Shown here: one piece after another, positions 1 to 9,848 of the stretch
Position numbering within the stretch: position 1 is the stretch's first letter
How the letters are laid out: the number at the start of each line of letters is the position of its first letter
Assembly: GCA_034178705.1 (NCBI GenBank)
Contig: JAXFQY010000039.1
Location: 35,480 to 99,479, forward strand
DNA from: RUG12395 sp034178705
GTDB taxonomy: Bacteria; Bacillota; Clostridia; Oscillospirales; CAG-272
Length of the DNA: 64,000 nucleotides
Reading direction: 5' to 3'
Position numbers and translations under genes: made by a program
Notes under the pieces: generated by a model
The model's database searches: none
What the model saw: the letters and a program-made list of their open reading frames with translations, nothing else
Told to the model about the DNA's origin: nothing

Positions 1-865
1 CATGCGCTATGCCTATGCCATCGAATATGACTGCGTTGACCCGCTTTCCCTGACGCCTGAACTGGAATTCAAAGAGATTGCCGGACTTTACGGAGCCGGA
101 CAATTTAACGGGACTTCCGGCTATGAGGAAGCGGCGGCACAGGGGCTTGTCGCCGGTGCAAACGCCGCTCTGCGTCTGCTTGGGCGCCCTGCGCTCAGTC
201 TTCCGCGTTCTTCTTCCTACATCGGTACGCTGATCGACGATCTTGTGACAAAGGGAACGAATGAGCCGTACCGTATGATGACCTCTCGCTCAGAATACCG
301 TCTTCTGCTTCGGCAGGATAACGCCGATCTGCGTCTGACTCCGCAGGGGTACGACCGCGGACTTGTCGGGGAGGAACAATACCGTATATTTTCCGATCGC
401 CGCCGGGCAATCGAGGGGGAGATTACCCGTCTCTCCGAAACCACTTTGCCGCCCTCTGCCGAGGTTAACGCCATGCTCTCCGCACATAACTCCGCACCGC
501 TTACAACCGGCTGTCGTATGGCGGAACTTCTGCGAAGGCCGGAGCTTGATCTGACGGCACTCCGTTCGGTCGATTCCGCTGCGCCCGCGCTTTCCCGCGG
601 CGTTCTCGAAAGTGTGGAGACGGCGGTCAAATATGAGGGGTACGTCCGGAAACAGCTGGACGCTGCCGAGCGCGCAAAAAAAATGGAGCAGATGCTGATT
701 CCCGACGATATTGATTATCATGCCGTTTCCGGACTGAGGCTTGAGGCTGCGGAGAAGCTTTCCCGAATCCGCCCGCGGAACATCGGGCAGGCAAGCCGAA
801 TCAGCGGCGTCAATCCCGCCGATATTACCGTTTTGCTGATCCGGCTGAAATCCGGAAAGGAATAA
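1..865 (+). CDS. mnmG: MnmG (GidA), tRNA uridine-5-carboxymethylaminomethyl modification enzyme, C-terminal part
   Basis: This is the last 288 or so codons of MnmG; the gene enters from the left edge and its N-terminal FAD-binding half is outside the window. With MnmE it makes the cmnm5U34 modification at the tRNA wobble base. Visible family blocks are YAIEYD near the start, GTSGYEEAAAQGL, the EPYRMMTSRSEYRLLLRQDNADLRL stretch (residues about 88-112), and the C-terminal helical domain containing KYEGY and IGQASRISGVNPADI, which in homologues contacts MnmE and tRNA. The ATG at position 2 falls inside a conserved block, so it is internal and not a start. The stop codon is followed after 2 bp by rsmG, the usual origin-proximal pair. 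Confidence 0.97.
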   Translation, partial: MRYAYAIEYDCVDPLSLTPELEFKEIAGLYGAGQFNGTSGYEEAAAQGLVAGANAALRLLGRPALSLPRSSSYIGTLIDDLVTKGTNEPYRMMTSRSEYRLLLRQDNADLRLTPQGYDRGLVGEEQYRIFSDRRRAIEGEITRLSETTLPPSAEVNAMLSAHNSAPLTTGCRMAELLRRPELDLTALRSVDSAAPALSRGVLESVETAVKYEGYVRKQLDAAERAKKMEQMLIPDDIDYHAVSGLRLEAAEKLSRIRPRNIGQASRISGVNPADITVLLIRLKSGKE

Positions 866-867
866 CC

Positions 868-1605
868 ATGGATCATTTTGCTGAGACAGAAAAACTGGCG
901 GCATCCATTTTTGCACAAAACGGATGCGAACAGTATACCGTCCTCCTTCCGCGCTTCTCCGCTTTTGGCGATCTCCTTCTGCGGGAGAACGAAAAGCATA
1001 ATCTGACGGCGATCCGTTCCGCAGAGGATGTGTGGCTCCGGCATTTTGCCGATTGCCTTCTTTTTGCTGATTTTTTCAATACACGTGCAACCCTGATTGA
1101 TGTCGGATGCGGCGGCGGTTTTCCTTCCGTTCCCCTGGCACTTGCCTGCCCTGCTCTGAAGGTTACCGCGTGCGACAGTACAAAGAAAAAAACCGATTTT
1201 GTCTCCCTTGCGGCACAAACCCTTGCTCTTGAGAATTTGCGGACCCTTTGCGCCCGCGCTGAGGAGGCCGGAAAAAGCCCTGTCTGGCGCGAACGCTTTG
1301 ATTTTGCTTCTGCCCGCGCCGTTTCCGCTTTGCCCGCCCTTGCTGAGTATTGTTTGCCGCTTGTCCGTGTCGGTGGCTGTTTTGCCGCCTTTAAAGGAAA
1401 AGACGCTGAAGTTGAGCTTGCTGCAGCCGAGCCGATGATTGCCAATCTGGGAGGAAAAACGGACCGAATTTTGCATAAAACGCTCCTCGCTCCCGACGGA
1501 GAAGCGATCGAGCGCTCCTTGATTATCATTCGCAAGATTCGCCCCACTCCGGCTGTTTTTCCGCGAAAAAACAGCGTTATTCAGAGAGAGAAGACGCGAA
1601 CATAA
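868..1605 (+). CDS. rsmG: RsmG (GidB), 16S rRNA (guanine-527-N7)-methyltransferase
   Basis: RsmG methylates N7 of G527 in the 530 loop of 16S rRNA using S-adenosylmethionine; loss gives low-level streptomycin resistance in several bacteria. The 245-residue length is normal. The NEKHNLTAIR block (residues 41-50) is the family N-terminal signature, and LIDVGCGGGFPSVPLAL (about 77-92) is the glycine-rich SAM-binding loop. The start ATG lies 2 bp after the mnmG stop, so the two genes are translationally coupled. The last 20 or so residues are basic and look unstructured. rsmG is the last gene of this + strand unit, and the gap that follows is full of short repeats. Confidence 0.97.
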   Translation: MDHFAETEKLAASIFAQNGCEQYTVLLPRFSAFGDLLLRENEKHNLTAIRSAEDVWLRHFADCLLFADFFNTRATLIDVGCGGGFPSVPLALACPALKVTACDSTKKKTDFVSLAAQTLALENLRTLCARAEEAGKSPVWRERFDFASARAVSALPALAEYCLPLVRVGGCFAAFKGKDAEVELAAAEPMIANLGGKTDRILHKTLLAPDGEAIERSLIIIRKIRPTPAVFPRKNSVIQREKTRT

Positions 1606-1654
1606 TAAGGCTTCGCGAAAGTAAAAAACGGGGGAGAAAGCAGAAATCCGGAGA

Positions 1655-1725
1655 AACGCGCTTTTCTGAAGAAAAGCTACGCAAAAGGGAGTAACGCGCT
1701 TTTCTGAAGAAAAGCTGCGCAAAAG
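1655..1725. repeat. Tandem pair of 33-bp direct repeats after rsmG
   Basis: Two copies of a 33-bp unit lie at 1655-1687 and 1693-1725 and differ at one base. Each contains a small hairpin, GCTTTTC-TGAA-GAAAAGC. A related, longer hairpin (GCTTTTCTTT/AAAGAAAAGC) lies at 2056-2079, right after the rpoC stop. The units sit in the 479-bp convergent gap between rsmG and rpoC, where I see no gene. Confidence 0.8.
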
Positions 1726-1840
1726 ACTTTTTATTATCCGGTCTTGCCCGCAGAAACCGAAATCGCTTCTTTCGCCGGAACATTGTCCGGGTCTCGCCCG
1801 AGAGTTTCAGATGAAGCGAGGCGCAATGCCAATAAGAAGC

Positions 1841-1906
1841 AACAAATCAGCCGGATGGGTTGGGCCCCCGTCCGGCTGACAATCTTTAAGGATTTCTTTT
1901 GCCAAG
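1841..1906. repeat. Intergenic 66-bp hairpin-bearing repeat, copy 1
   Basis: This 66-bp unit is repeated almost exactly at 1992-2056. Its core is an inverted repeat beginning TCAGCCGGATGGG. In this copy the second arm carries CCGTCCGG where copy 2 has CCATCCGG, which keeps pairing as a G-U wobble. The unit ends in a shared unpaired tail, CAATCTTTAAGGATTTC and onward. No coding potential is apparent. Confidence 0.85.
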
Positions 1907-1974
1907 TATTTTTTAAAAGGAATCCAGCTTAATTGTTGCCATTGTTTTGCGCACAGGTTTTGGAAAAGGAAAAA

Positions 1975-2029
1975 CCGAAAAACAAAAAAGGAACAAATCA
2001 GCCGGATGGGTTGGGGCCCATCCGGCTGA
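1975..2029 (-). terminator. Probable intrinsic terminator of the rpoB-rpoC transcript
   Basis: Read on the minus strand, a 13-bp perfect GC-rich stem is followed by TTTGTTCCTTTTTTGTTTTT, a U-rich tract. It lies about 55 bp beyond the rpoC stop and is formed by copy 2 of the intergenic repeat. Confidence 0.65.
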
Positions 2030-2056
2030 CAATCTTTAAGGATTTCTTTTGCCAAG
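1992..2056. repeat. Intergenic 65-bp hairpin-bearing repeat, copy 2
   Basis: This is the second copy of the unit at 1841-1906, with one indel and one or two substitutions confined to the loop and inner stem. The inverted repeat here is a perfect 13-bp stem (1998-2010 with 2017-2029). Outside the hairpin the two copies are identical, including the last 27 bases. Confidence 0.85.
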
Positions 2057-2084
2057 CTTTTCTTTTTCTAAAGAAAAGCGGGGG

Positions 2085-5000
2085 TTAGAGAGAGACGGCG
2101 GTGTTTCCGGAAAGGGTGTCTGCATCGGGAACAGAAACCGTTTCTGTGGCGGGAAGATCGAAGTTTTGCGACTGTTGGCTGTCACAATCGGCGCTGTCAG
2201 CAGGCACTTTCTGATTGTCGTTGTCATCCTGAGGAGAAGCGGAAGGACCCGAATGTGCCTTGTGAACGGAAATATCGTTGTAGATTTCCAATCCTGTTCC
2301 GGCGGGAATCAGTTTACCGATAATAACATTCTCCTTAAGGCCGAGCAAATGATCGACCTTTCCGCGGATTGCCGCTTCGGTGAGAACCTTGGTGGTTTCC
2401 TGGAAGGATGCTGCGGAGAGGAAGGATTCGGTTTGCAGAGAAGCCTTGGTGATACCGAGCAGAACGGGAGAGCCGACTGCCGGGCGGAGCGTGGTTTCTC
2501 CTGCAGCTATGCGGCGCTCAATTATCTCGTTTTCTTCACGGAAATCGGTGACCTCGACCATCGAGCCAAGGAGAAGCCCAGTGTCTCCCTCATCCTCGAC
2601 ACGAACCTTACGGGACATCTGTCGTGCGATGACCTCGATATGCTTATCATTAATGATGATTTCCTGAGAGCGGTAAACCTTCTGAACCTCGCGGATGATA
2701 TAATCGAACACGGCGTCAAGACCCTGAATCCGGAGAATATCCGCGGGACTCTTATATCCTTCGGTCATGCCCTGACCGACAACGACCTTGTCACCCTCTT
2801 CGACGAGAATGCGCATTCCGAACGGGATGGGATAGATGGCTTCCCTGCCGTCTTCAGCCGTGATGACAATATTGCGCATCCGTTTATCCTCACGGATGGA
2901 GACAGTACCGTCAAGCTCTGCAATAGCGGCGGTTTTTTTCGGACGGCGGGCTTCGAAGAGCTCCTCAATACGCGGGAGACCCTGTGTAATATTGGCGGAT
3001 GCAATACCACCGGTGTGGAAAGTACGCATCGTAAGCTGGGTACCCGGTTCGCCGATCGACTGAGCGGCGATAATACCGACGGCCTCGCCGACGTTGACGG
3101 GCTTTCCGGATGCCAGGTCGGAGCCGTAGCAATGTGCGCAGACCCCGCGTTTTGCCTCACAGCGCAGAATGGAGCGGACATTGACCTCCGTGATGCCGGC
3201 GTCAACAATCTGTTTAACCTGCGCTTGGGAGATCATGGTGTTGTCGGGAACGATAACTTCTCCGGTTCTCGGATCGACAACATCGCCGATGACATAGCGG
3301 CCGCCGAGACGGTCGGCAAGCGACTCGATTACTGTGCGATCCTGATCGCTTGTGCCCAGCTTGTCGCTTTCTTCATAGATAGCGGATACAAGCAGACCGT
3401 GTCTTGTGCCGCAGTCCTCTTCGCGGACGATAACTTCCTGTGAGACATCGACAAGGCGACGGGTCAGGTAACCGGAGTCAGCCGTTTTCAGAGCGGTATC
3501 GGAAAGCGACTTACGGGATCCTCTCGCGCCGACAAAGTAGTCGAGGATTTTCATTCCTTCACGGAAGTTTGTCTTGATCGGAATTTCCATTGTGCGTCCG
3601 TCGGTTGCGAACATCAGTCCGCGGAGACCTGCAAGCTGACGGAGCTGGCTGGAGTTACCGCGTGCGCCCGAATCAATCATCATCTTGATCGGGTTGTAAG
3701 CATTGAAGCCTTTCTGGAGAGCGTCGGTGATTTGTTTGGTCGTGTTTTCCCAGGTTGCAATAACGCGGTCATAGCGTTCACGATCATCCAATTCACCTTC
3801 GTTGAAGTGGTCGGTGATCTCGGCAACCCTATCTTCCGCTGCGGCGATCAGGGCGTTCTTTTCCGGCGGAATTGTCATGTCATATACGGAGATGGAGAGC
3901 GAGGAGATGGTCGAATACTTAAAGCCGGTTGCCTTAATGGCATCGAGTGTCTCGGCAGCTACACCGAGACCGTGAATTTTGATGCAGCGGTCGACAATCT
4001 CGGTGAGCATTTTTTTCTTGACAACAAATTCAATTTCAAGACGGAACGCATTCTCCGGATCGGAGCGGTCAATAAATCCGAGGTCCTGCGGAATGTTGTT
4101 GTTGAAAATGAGCTTGCCGAGTGTGCAGGGGATAATTTTGCTCTGCATGACCCCGTCGATTTCCTTGAAGACGCGGACTTTGATCTTGGCCTGCAGGGTA
4201 ATCTGATGATTCTGATACGCCATCATGGCTTCATCAAAATTGCGGAAAGCTTTTCCTTCGCCCGGCTCATTGTCCCGATCCATCGTCAGATAGTAGGAAC
4301 CGAGAATCATATCCTGAGACGGTACAGCGACGGCGCGTCCGTCAACCGGCTTCAGAAGGTTATTTGCAGAGAGCATCAGGAAGCGCGCTTCTGCCTGCGC
4401 TTCCGGGGAAAGCGGAACATGGACCGGCATCTGGTCGCCGTCAAAGTCCGCGTTGAACGCCGTGCAGACGAGCGGATGAAGCTTGATGGCTCTGCCTTCG
4501 ACAAGGATCGGTTCAAACGCCTGAATGGACAGACGGTGCAGTGTCGGTGCACGGTTCAGAAGGACCGGATGTTCCTTGATCACATATTCGAGCGCGTCCC
4601 AGACGTCGGGGTTAACGCGATCGACCTTTTTCTTTGCTTCTTTGATGTTACCTGCCTTATTGGTTTCAACAAGGCGCTTCATGACAAACGGCTTGAAGAG
4701 CTCGAGAGCCATTTCTTTCGGAAGACCGCACTGGAAAATCTTTAGGCTCGGTCCGACGACAATAACCGAACGGCCGGAGTAGTCGACACGCTTGCCGAGC
4801 AGATTCTGACGGAAACGTCCCTGCTTACCGCGGAGCATTTCGGAAAGGGATTTCAGCGGGCGGTTGCTCGGACCGGTAACCGGCTTGCCGCGTCTGCCGT
4901 TGTCAATGAGAGCGTCAACCGCCTCCTGAAGCATGCGCTTTTCGTTGCGGATGATGATTTCCGGCGCGTGCAGCTCCATCAGCTTGCGCAGACGGTTGTT

Positions 5001-5789
5001 GCGGTTGATAACGCGTCGATAGAGGTCGTTGAGGTCGGAGCAGGCAAAGCGTCCGCCGTCAAGCTGAACCATCGGACGGATTTCCGGAGGAATAACCGGA
5101 ATAACATCGAGGATCATCCATTCCGGGCGGTTTCCGGATTTTCGGAAAGCTTCCACAACGTCCAGCCGTTTGATCAGCTTGAGCTTACGCTGACCGTTTG
5201 CGGTCAGCAGTTCTTCCTTGAGTTGTGCGGAAAGGGCTTCAATATCCAGCTCCGCCAACAGCTCCTTGATTGCTTCCGCGCCCATGCCGACGCGGAAATC
5301 GTTTTCAAATTTTTCCTTCAGCTCTCGGTATTCGGCGTCAGAAAGCGTGGCACCCTTTTCCAGCGTTGTATGACCGGGATCAAGAACGATATAGCTTGCA
5401 AAATACAGCACCCGCTCAAGCTGGCGGGGGGAGATATCCAGCAGAACGCCGATCCGGGACGGAATGGCGCGAAAATACCAGATATGGCTGACCGGTGCCG
5501 CAAGCTCGATGTGTCCCATCCGCTCACGGCGAACCTTTTTCGTTGTTACCTCAACGCCGCATTTATCGCAGATTTTTCCCTTGTGGCGCTGTCTTTTATA
5601 TTTTCCGCACTGGCATTCCCAGTCTTTCGTCGGCCCGAAGATCCGTTCACAAAACAGACCGTCTTTTTCTGCCTTTAAGGTGCGGTAGTTGATGGTTTCC
5701 GGCTTCTTGACCTCTCCGTGCGACCAGCTGCGGATCATTTCCGGGGATGCAAGACCGATCTGGATAGAGCTGAAAACATTCTTATCCAT
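2085..5789 (-). CDS. rpoC: RNA polymerase beta' subunit
   Basis: This is the catalytic beta' subunit of RNA polymerase, 1234 residues and without the large insertions of proteobacterial beta'. The N-terminal zinc finger is CQCGKYKRQRHKGKICDKC; a second zinc site includes RCEAKRGVCAHC. The Mg-binding active-site loop NADFDGDQM (residues 446-454) is intact. The next residue is proline (455, codon at 4425-4427), where the canonical motif continues with alanine. Trigger-loop and bridge-helix regions are recognisable (GARGNSSQLRQLAG; QSIGEPGTQLTMRTFHTGG). The C-terminus carries an Asp/Ser/Gln-rich tail of about 50 residues. It is co-transcribed with rpoB, 75 bp upstream. Confidence 0.99.
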   Translation of the reverse strand: MDKNVFSSIQIGLASPEMIRSWSHGEVKKPETINYRTLKAEKDGLFCERIFGPTKDWECQCGKYKRQRHKGKICDKCGVEVTTKKVRRERMGHIELAAPVSHIWYFRAIPSRIGVLLDISPRQLERVLYFASYIVLDPGHTTLEKGATLSDAEYRELKEKFENDFRVGMGAEAIKELLAELDIEALSAQLKEELLTANGQRKLKLIKRLDVVEAFRKSGNRPEWMILDVIPVIPPEIRPMVQLDGGRFACSDLNDLYRRVINRNNRLRKLMELHAPEIIIRNEKRMLQEAVDALIDNGRRGKPVTGPSNRPLKSLSEMLRGKQGRFRQNLLGKRVDYSGRSVIVVGPSLKIFQCGLPKEMALELFKPFVMKRLVETNKAGNIKEAKKKVDRVNPDVWDALEYVIKEHPVLLNRAPTLHRLSIQAFEPILVEGRAIKLHPLVCTAFNADFDGDQMPVHVPLSPEAQAEARFLMLSANNLLKPVDGRAVAVPSQDMILGSYYLTMDRDNEPGEGKAFRNFDEAMMAYQNHQITLQAKIKVRVFKEIDGVMQSKIIPCTLGKLIFNNNIPQDLGFIDRSDPENAFRLEIEFVVKKKMLTEIVDRCIKIHGLGVAAETLDAIKATGFKYSTISSLSISVYDMTIPPEKNALIAAAEDRVAEITDHFNEGELDDRERYDRVIATWENTTKQITDALQKGFNAYNPIKMMIDSGARGNSSQLRQLAGLRGLMFATDGRTMEIPIKTNFREGMKILDYFVGARGSRKSLSDTALKTADSGYLTRRLVDVSQEVIVREEDCGTRHGLLVSAIYEESDKLGTSDQDRTVIESLADRLGGRYVIGDVVDPRTGEVIVPDNTMISQAQVKQIVDAGITEVNVRSILRCEAKRGVCAHCYGSDLASGKPVNVGEAVGIIAAQSIGEPGTQLTMRTFHTGGIASANITQGLPRIEELFEARRPKKTAAIAELDGTVSIREDKRMRNIVITAEDGREAIYPIPFGMRILVEEGDKVVVGQGMTEGYKSPADILRIQGLDAVFDYIIREVQKVYRSQEIIINDKHIEVIARQMSRKVRVEDEGDTGLLLGSMVEVTDFREENEIIERRIAAGETTLRPAVGSPVLLGITKASLQTESFLSAASFQETTKVLTEAAIRGKVDHLLGLKENVIIGKLIPAGTGLEIYNDISVHKAHSGPSASPQDDNDNQKVPADSADCDSQQSQNFDLPATETVSVPDADTLSGNTAVSL

Positions 5790-5864
5790 CTATTTTAACC
5801 CTGTCTTTCCCGTCAGGCGGGAAAGTTTCCTCTCGCAAAATTTCGGATGACCTTTCAGAAGCAC

Positions 5865-8800
5865 TTAACCCTCGTCGTCGTCAAAGCCGTCGTCATCATC
5901 GATGTCATCGCCGAAAACATCGTGATCCAGGCTGTCGTCGATATCCTCTCCCTTTTCGGTAAAGGAATCAAACATATCATCGGTTTCGACCAAATCGCCG
6001 AGATCCTCATCACTGACAAGGTTCGGGGGTTCCAGTTCATCCTCACATTCGGAAAGCTCAACCGTGTTACCGTCCGCGTCAAGAACGCGGATATTAAGCG
6101 CAAGTGCCTGCAATTCCTTCACAAGTACCTTGAAGGATTCCGGCACGCCCGGGGTCGGAATATTCTGGCCCTTGACAATTGCCTCATAGGCTTTTACTCT
6201 GCCAGTGACATCGTCCGACTTAACGGTAAGAATCTCCTGAAGCGTGTAGGCAGCGCCGTATGCTTCCAGCGCCCAGACTTCCATTTCCCCGAAGCGCTGA
6301 CCGCCGAACTGCGCTTTTCCGCCGAGCGGCTGCTGCGTGACGAGGGAGTAAGGGCCTGTAGAGCGCGCATGAATCTTATCGTCAACCAGATGATGGAGCT
6401 TAAGGTAGTACATAATTCCGACCGTAACCGGATTGTCGAACGGCTCTCCGGTTCTGCCGTCATAAACGGTGGTCTTTCCGTCAACGACACGGAGCTTCCC
6501 TTCTTCAAGAAGACTGTCATAGCGTTCCGGATCGTCCGCACGGACAATATCGCGGTACTTCTTTCCTTCCGCATCCGGTTCATCGAGCAGCTCAATAATT
6601 GCCTTGCCGTCGACATTTTCGTTGCGGCGGATTTCACGCCACATTTCCGCTTTTTTCATCAGCTCGAGAATGTCCTTCTCGTTTGCACCGTCAAAGACCG
6701 GGGTCATAACCTTGATGCCGAGTTTGCGCGCCGCCATGCCGAGGTGAACCTCAAGCACCTGTCCGATATTCATACGGGACGGAACGCCGAGCGGGTTCAG
6801 CACGATATCAAGCGGAGTGCCGTCCGGGAGGAATGGCATATCCTCCGGCGGAAGAATACGGGAAACGACACCTTTGTTTCCGTGACGGCCGGCCATCTTA
6901 TCTCCGACAGATATTTTTCTCTTCTGTGCGATATAGATCCGCGCGACCTTATTTACGCCGGGCGCCAGCTCATCGCCGTTTTCACGGGAAAATACGCGGA
7001 CATCAACGACAATTCCGCTTTCGCCGTGCGGCAGACGGAGGGAGGTATCACGGACTTCACGTGCTTTCTCTCCGAAAATAGCACGCAGCAGCCGTTCTTC
7101 GGCGGTCAGCTCGGTTTCCCCCTTCGGGGTGACCTTGCCGACAAGAATATCCCCGGCGCGAACCTCCGTGCCGATTTTGACGATGCCTTCCGCTGTCAGA
7201 TCCTTCAAAGCGTCCTCACCGACATTCGGAATTTCGCGTGTAATTTCCTCGGGGCCGAGCTTGGTGTCCCGTGCCTCGTGGGAGTATTCCTCAATGTGAA
7301 TCGAGGTGTAAACATCGTTGCGTACCAGACGCTCGTTCAGCAGAACTGCGTCCTCATAGTTATATCCTTCCCAGGTCATAAAGCCGATCAAGGCGTTCTT
7401 GCCGAGGGACATTTCGCCGTTTGAGGTGGACGGACCGTCCGCAATGACGTCGCCCTTTGTGATTTTCTGCCCCTCGCTTACGATCGGACGCTGATTGACG
7501 CAGGTGCCCTGATTGGATCGCTTGAATTTCAGAAGACGGTAAACATCGCGCTGTCCGTCCTCCCGGCGGATCGTGATTTCCGCGGCGGTAACACGCTCTA
7601 CGACGCCGCTTTCCTTCGCAATCACGACAACACCGGAGTCATAGGCTGCCGGATATTCCATGCCGGTTGCAACGATCGGTGCTTCCGTGACCATCAACGG
7701 GACAGCCTGCTTCTGCATGTTCGAGCCCATGAGCGCCCGGCTGTTATCGTCATTTTCCAGGAAGGGGATCATTGCTGTGGCAACGGATACAACCATCTTC
7801 GGGGAGACATCCATCAGGTCGACCTCTTCCCGGTCAACTTCAATAATCTGATCCTTCGCACGGACGACGACGCGCTTGTTTTTGAAGCGATGCTGCTCGT
7901 CGAGCGGCTCATTTGCCTGCGCAACGATGTAATCGTCCTCGACATCTGCCGTCATGTAGCGGACCTCGTCGGTGACAATACCGGTTTCTTTATCGACAAC
8001 ACGGAACGGCGCTTCAATAAAGCCGTATTCACTGATCTTAGCGTAGGTGGCAAGATAAGAAATCAGACCGATGTTCGGACCTTCCGGCGTCTCAATCGGA
8101 CACATTCTTCCGTAATGCGTATAGTGAACGTCACGGACGTCGAAGGATGCACGGTCACGGGAAAGACCGCCGGGACCGAGCGCGGAGAGACGGCGCTTAT
8201 GCGTCAACTCCGCCAGGGGGTTGTTCTGATCCATGAACTGTGAAAGCTGAGAAGAGCCGAAAAACTCACGGATCGCCGTGACAACCGGACGAACGTTGAT
8301 CAAAGCGGCGGGGGAGACATCTTCGGTATCCTGCAGGGTCATCCGTTCCTTGACGATTTTATCAAGACGGGAGAGACCGATGCGGAGCTGATTCTGGAGC
8401 AGCTCACCGACCGAACGCATGCGGCGGTTTCCGAGATGGTCAATATCATCCGTCTGCCCGATTCCATGGCTCAGGCAAATCAGGTAGTTAATAGAAGAGA
8501 AGATATCATCGACAAGGATGTGCTTCGGGCAGAGATCAAGCGCGCGCGCTTCACAGAGACGGAGAAGTTTGTCCTTATCCCCGCCTGCCTCTTCAATGAT
8601 CTCGGAGAGAACGTCAAAACGGACCTTTTCGGAAAGCCCCTTGATTTCAAGAGGATAACCGAGCAGGGCTTCGGGGTAGATTGTACCGTTGCCGAATACG
8701 CGCTGCTCCGCACCGTTGTCTCCGGTTACATAGGCTTCATTTGCGCCGCGGCGTTCAATTTCACGGGAGAGCTTACGGTCAAGATAGACCCCGGCGTCGC

Positions 8801-9731
8801 AAAGAAGCTCGCCTGTCATGCTGACGATCGGGCGGGTCGTTTTGTGTCCCTCAATGCGGCGGGAGAGACCGAGCTTACGGTTATACTTATAACGTCCTAC
8901 CGCGGCAAGGTCATAGCGCTTGTTATCAAAGAAGGTGTTATTCATCAGAAGCTCTGCGCTTTCGACAAGCGGCGGCTCGCCCGGACGGAGCTTCTTGTAA
9001 ATTTCCTTGAGAGCCTCCTCACGGAAGGAGGTGCCTTTGTCAAGGGCAGCCCGGCGTGCGTCATCCTTCTCAAAGGTAGCGGTGATTTTCGGATCGTCGC
9101 CGAACATGGCAACAATATCCTCATCCGTTTCGACACCGAAAGCACGGATCAGGATGGTAATCGGAAGTTTGCGGTTTTTATCGATTTTCACGTAGAACGC
9201 GTCGTTTGCATCCGTCTCATACTCGAGCCAAGCGCCGCGGTACGGAATAATCGTGGAGGTGAACATGGTTTTTCCGGTTTTATCAATGTCGCTGCCAAAG
9301 TAGACGCCGGGAGAACGTACGAACTGCGAAACGATGACACGCTCCGCACCGTTAATCACGAAGGTTCCGCTTTCGGTCATCAGCGGGAAGTCGCCCATGT
9401 AAATCTCGGACTCCTTGACTTCCTCGGTTGTCTTATTTGTGAGGCGAACCGTCACCTTCAGCGGCGCCGCGTAATTGACGTCGCGTTCCTTGCATTCCTC
9501 CACCGGATACTGCGGTTTGGAATCCAAGGAGTATCCGATGAAATCAATAGAGAGATTGCCCGAGTAGTCTACAATCGGAGACACATCCCGGAGAACCTCA
9601 GGGAGACCCTCATCAAGGAACCATTGATAAGACTTCTTCTGAACCTCTATCAGATTCGGCATTTGGATCGGGGCTTCGATCTTGGAAAAGCTCATGCGTT
9701 CGGTGATGCCGAGTTTTTGAGGTTTGAGCAT
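5865..9731 (-). CDS. rpoB: RNA polymerase beta subunit
   Basis: RpoB forms the second half of the RNA polymerase active centre and holds the rifampicin pocket. The rifampicin region reads GSSQLSQFMDQNNPLAELTH and then KRRLSALGPGGL, with wild-type residues at the usual resistance positions. The ATG at 9731 is preferred: it has GGAG 11 bp upstream (9743-9746) and gives MLKPQKLGITERMSF. A GTG four codons upstream has no ribosome binding site. The C-terminus is an extremely acidic Asp/Glu tail. rplJ-rplL, the usual upstream neighbours, are absent, and rpoBC has its own promoter at 9849-9877. Confidence 0.98.
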   Translation of the reverse strand: MLKPQKLGITERMSFSKIEAPIQMPNLIEVQKKSYQWFLDEGLPEVLRDVSPIVDYSGNLSIDFIGYSLDSKPQYPVEECKERDVNYAAPLKVTVRLTNKTTEEVKESEIYMGDFPLMTESGTFVINGAERVIVSQFVRSPGVYFGSDIDKTGKTMFTSTIIPYRGAWLEYETDANDAFYVKIDKNRKLPITILIRAFGVETDEDIVAMFGDDPKITATFEKDDARRAALDKGTSFREEALKEIYKKLRPGEPPLVESAELLMNNTFFDNKRYDLAAVGRYKYNRKLGLSRRIEGHKTTRPIVSMTGELLCDAGVYLDRKLSREIERRGANEAYVTGDNGAEQRVFGNGTIYPEALLGYPLEIKGLSEKVRFDVLSEIIEEAGGDKDKLLRLCEARALDLCPKHILVDDIFSSINYLICLSHGIGQTDDIDHLGNRRMRSVGELLQNQLRIGLSRLDKIVKERMTLQDTEDVSPAALINVRPVVTAIREFFGSSQLSQFMDQNNPLAELTHKRRLSALGPGGLSRDRASFDVRDVHYTHYGRMCPIETPEGPNIGLISYLATYAKISEYGFIEAPFRVVDKETGIVTDEVRYMTADVEDDYIVAQANEPLDEQHRFKNKRVVVRAKDQIIEVDREEVDLMDVSPKMVVSVATAMIPFLENDDNSRALMGSNMQKQAVPLMVTEAPIVATGMEYPAAYDSGVVVIAKESGVVERVTAAEITIRREDGQRDVYRLLKFKRSNQGTCVNQRPIVSEGQKITKGDVIADGPSTSNGEMSLGKNALIGFMTWEGYNYEDAVLLNERLVRNDVYTSIHIEEYSHEARDTKLGPEEITREIPNVGEDALKDLTAEGIVKIGTEVRAGDILVGKVTPKGETELTAEERLLRAIFGEKAREVRDTSLRLPHGESGIVVDVRVFSRENGDELAPGVNKVARIYIAQKRKISVGDKMAGRHGNKGVVSRILPPEDMPFLPDGTPLDIVLNPLGVPSRMNIGQVLEVHLGMAARKLGIKVMTPVFDGANEKDILELMKKAEMWREIRRNENVDGKAIIELLDEPDAEGKKYRDIVRADDPERYDSLLEEGKLRVVDGKTTVYDGRTGEPFDNPVTVGIMYYLKLHHLVDDKIHARSTGPYSLVTQQPLGGKAQFGGQRFGEMEVWALEAYGAAYTLQEILTVKSDDVTGRVKAYEAIVKGQNIPTPGVPESFKVLVKELQALALNIRVLDADGNTVELSECEDELEPPNLVSDEDLGDLVETDDMFDSFTEKGEDIDDSLDHDVFGDDIDDDDGFDDDEG

Positions 9732-9848
9732 GTTCAGAATCACTCCATTTCATTATTCTGGGGTCGAAAAAACTCGCCCCCGCGGGATTTTGGCGGACAA
9801 TAGGACCAGCCTCTGCCCATAGGACAAGCGATTATAATTCAGCATATT

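Noticed and set aside
2049..9803. Long plus-strand reading frames (up to about 525 codons) across rpoC and rpoB
   Set aside because: They are antisense to two complete, highly conserved RNA polymerase genes, have no good ribosome binding sites and give no recognisable protein. High GC at codon position three explains their length.
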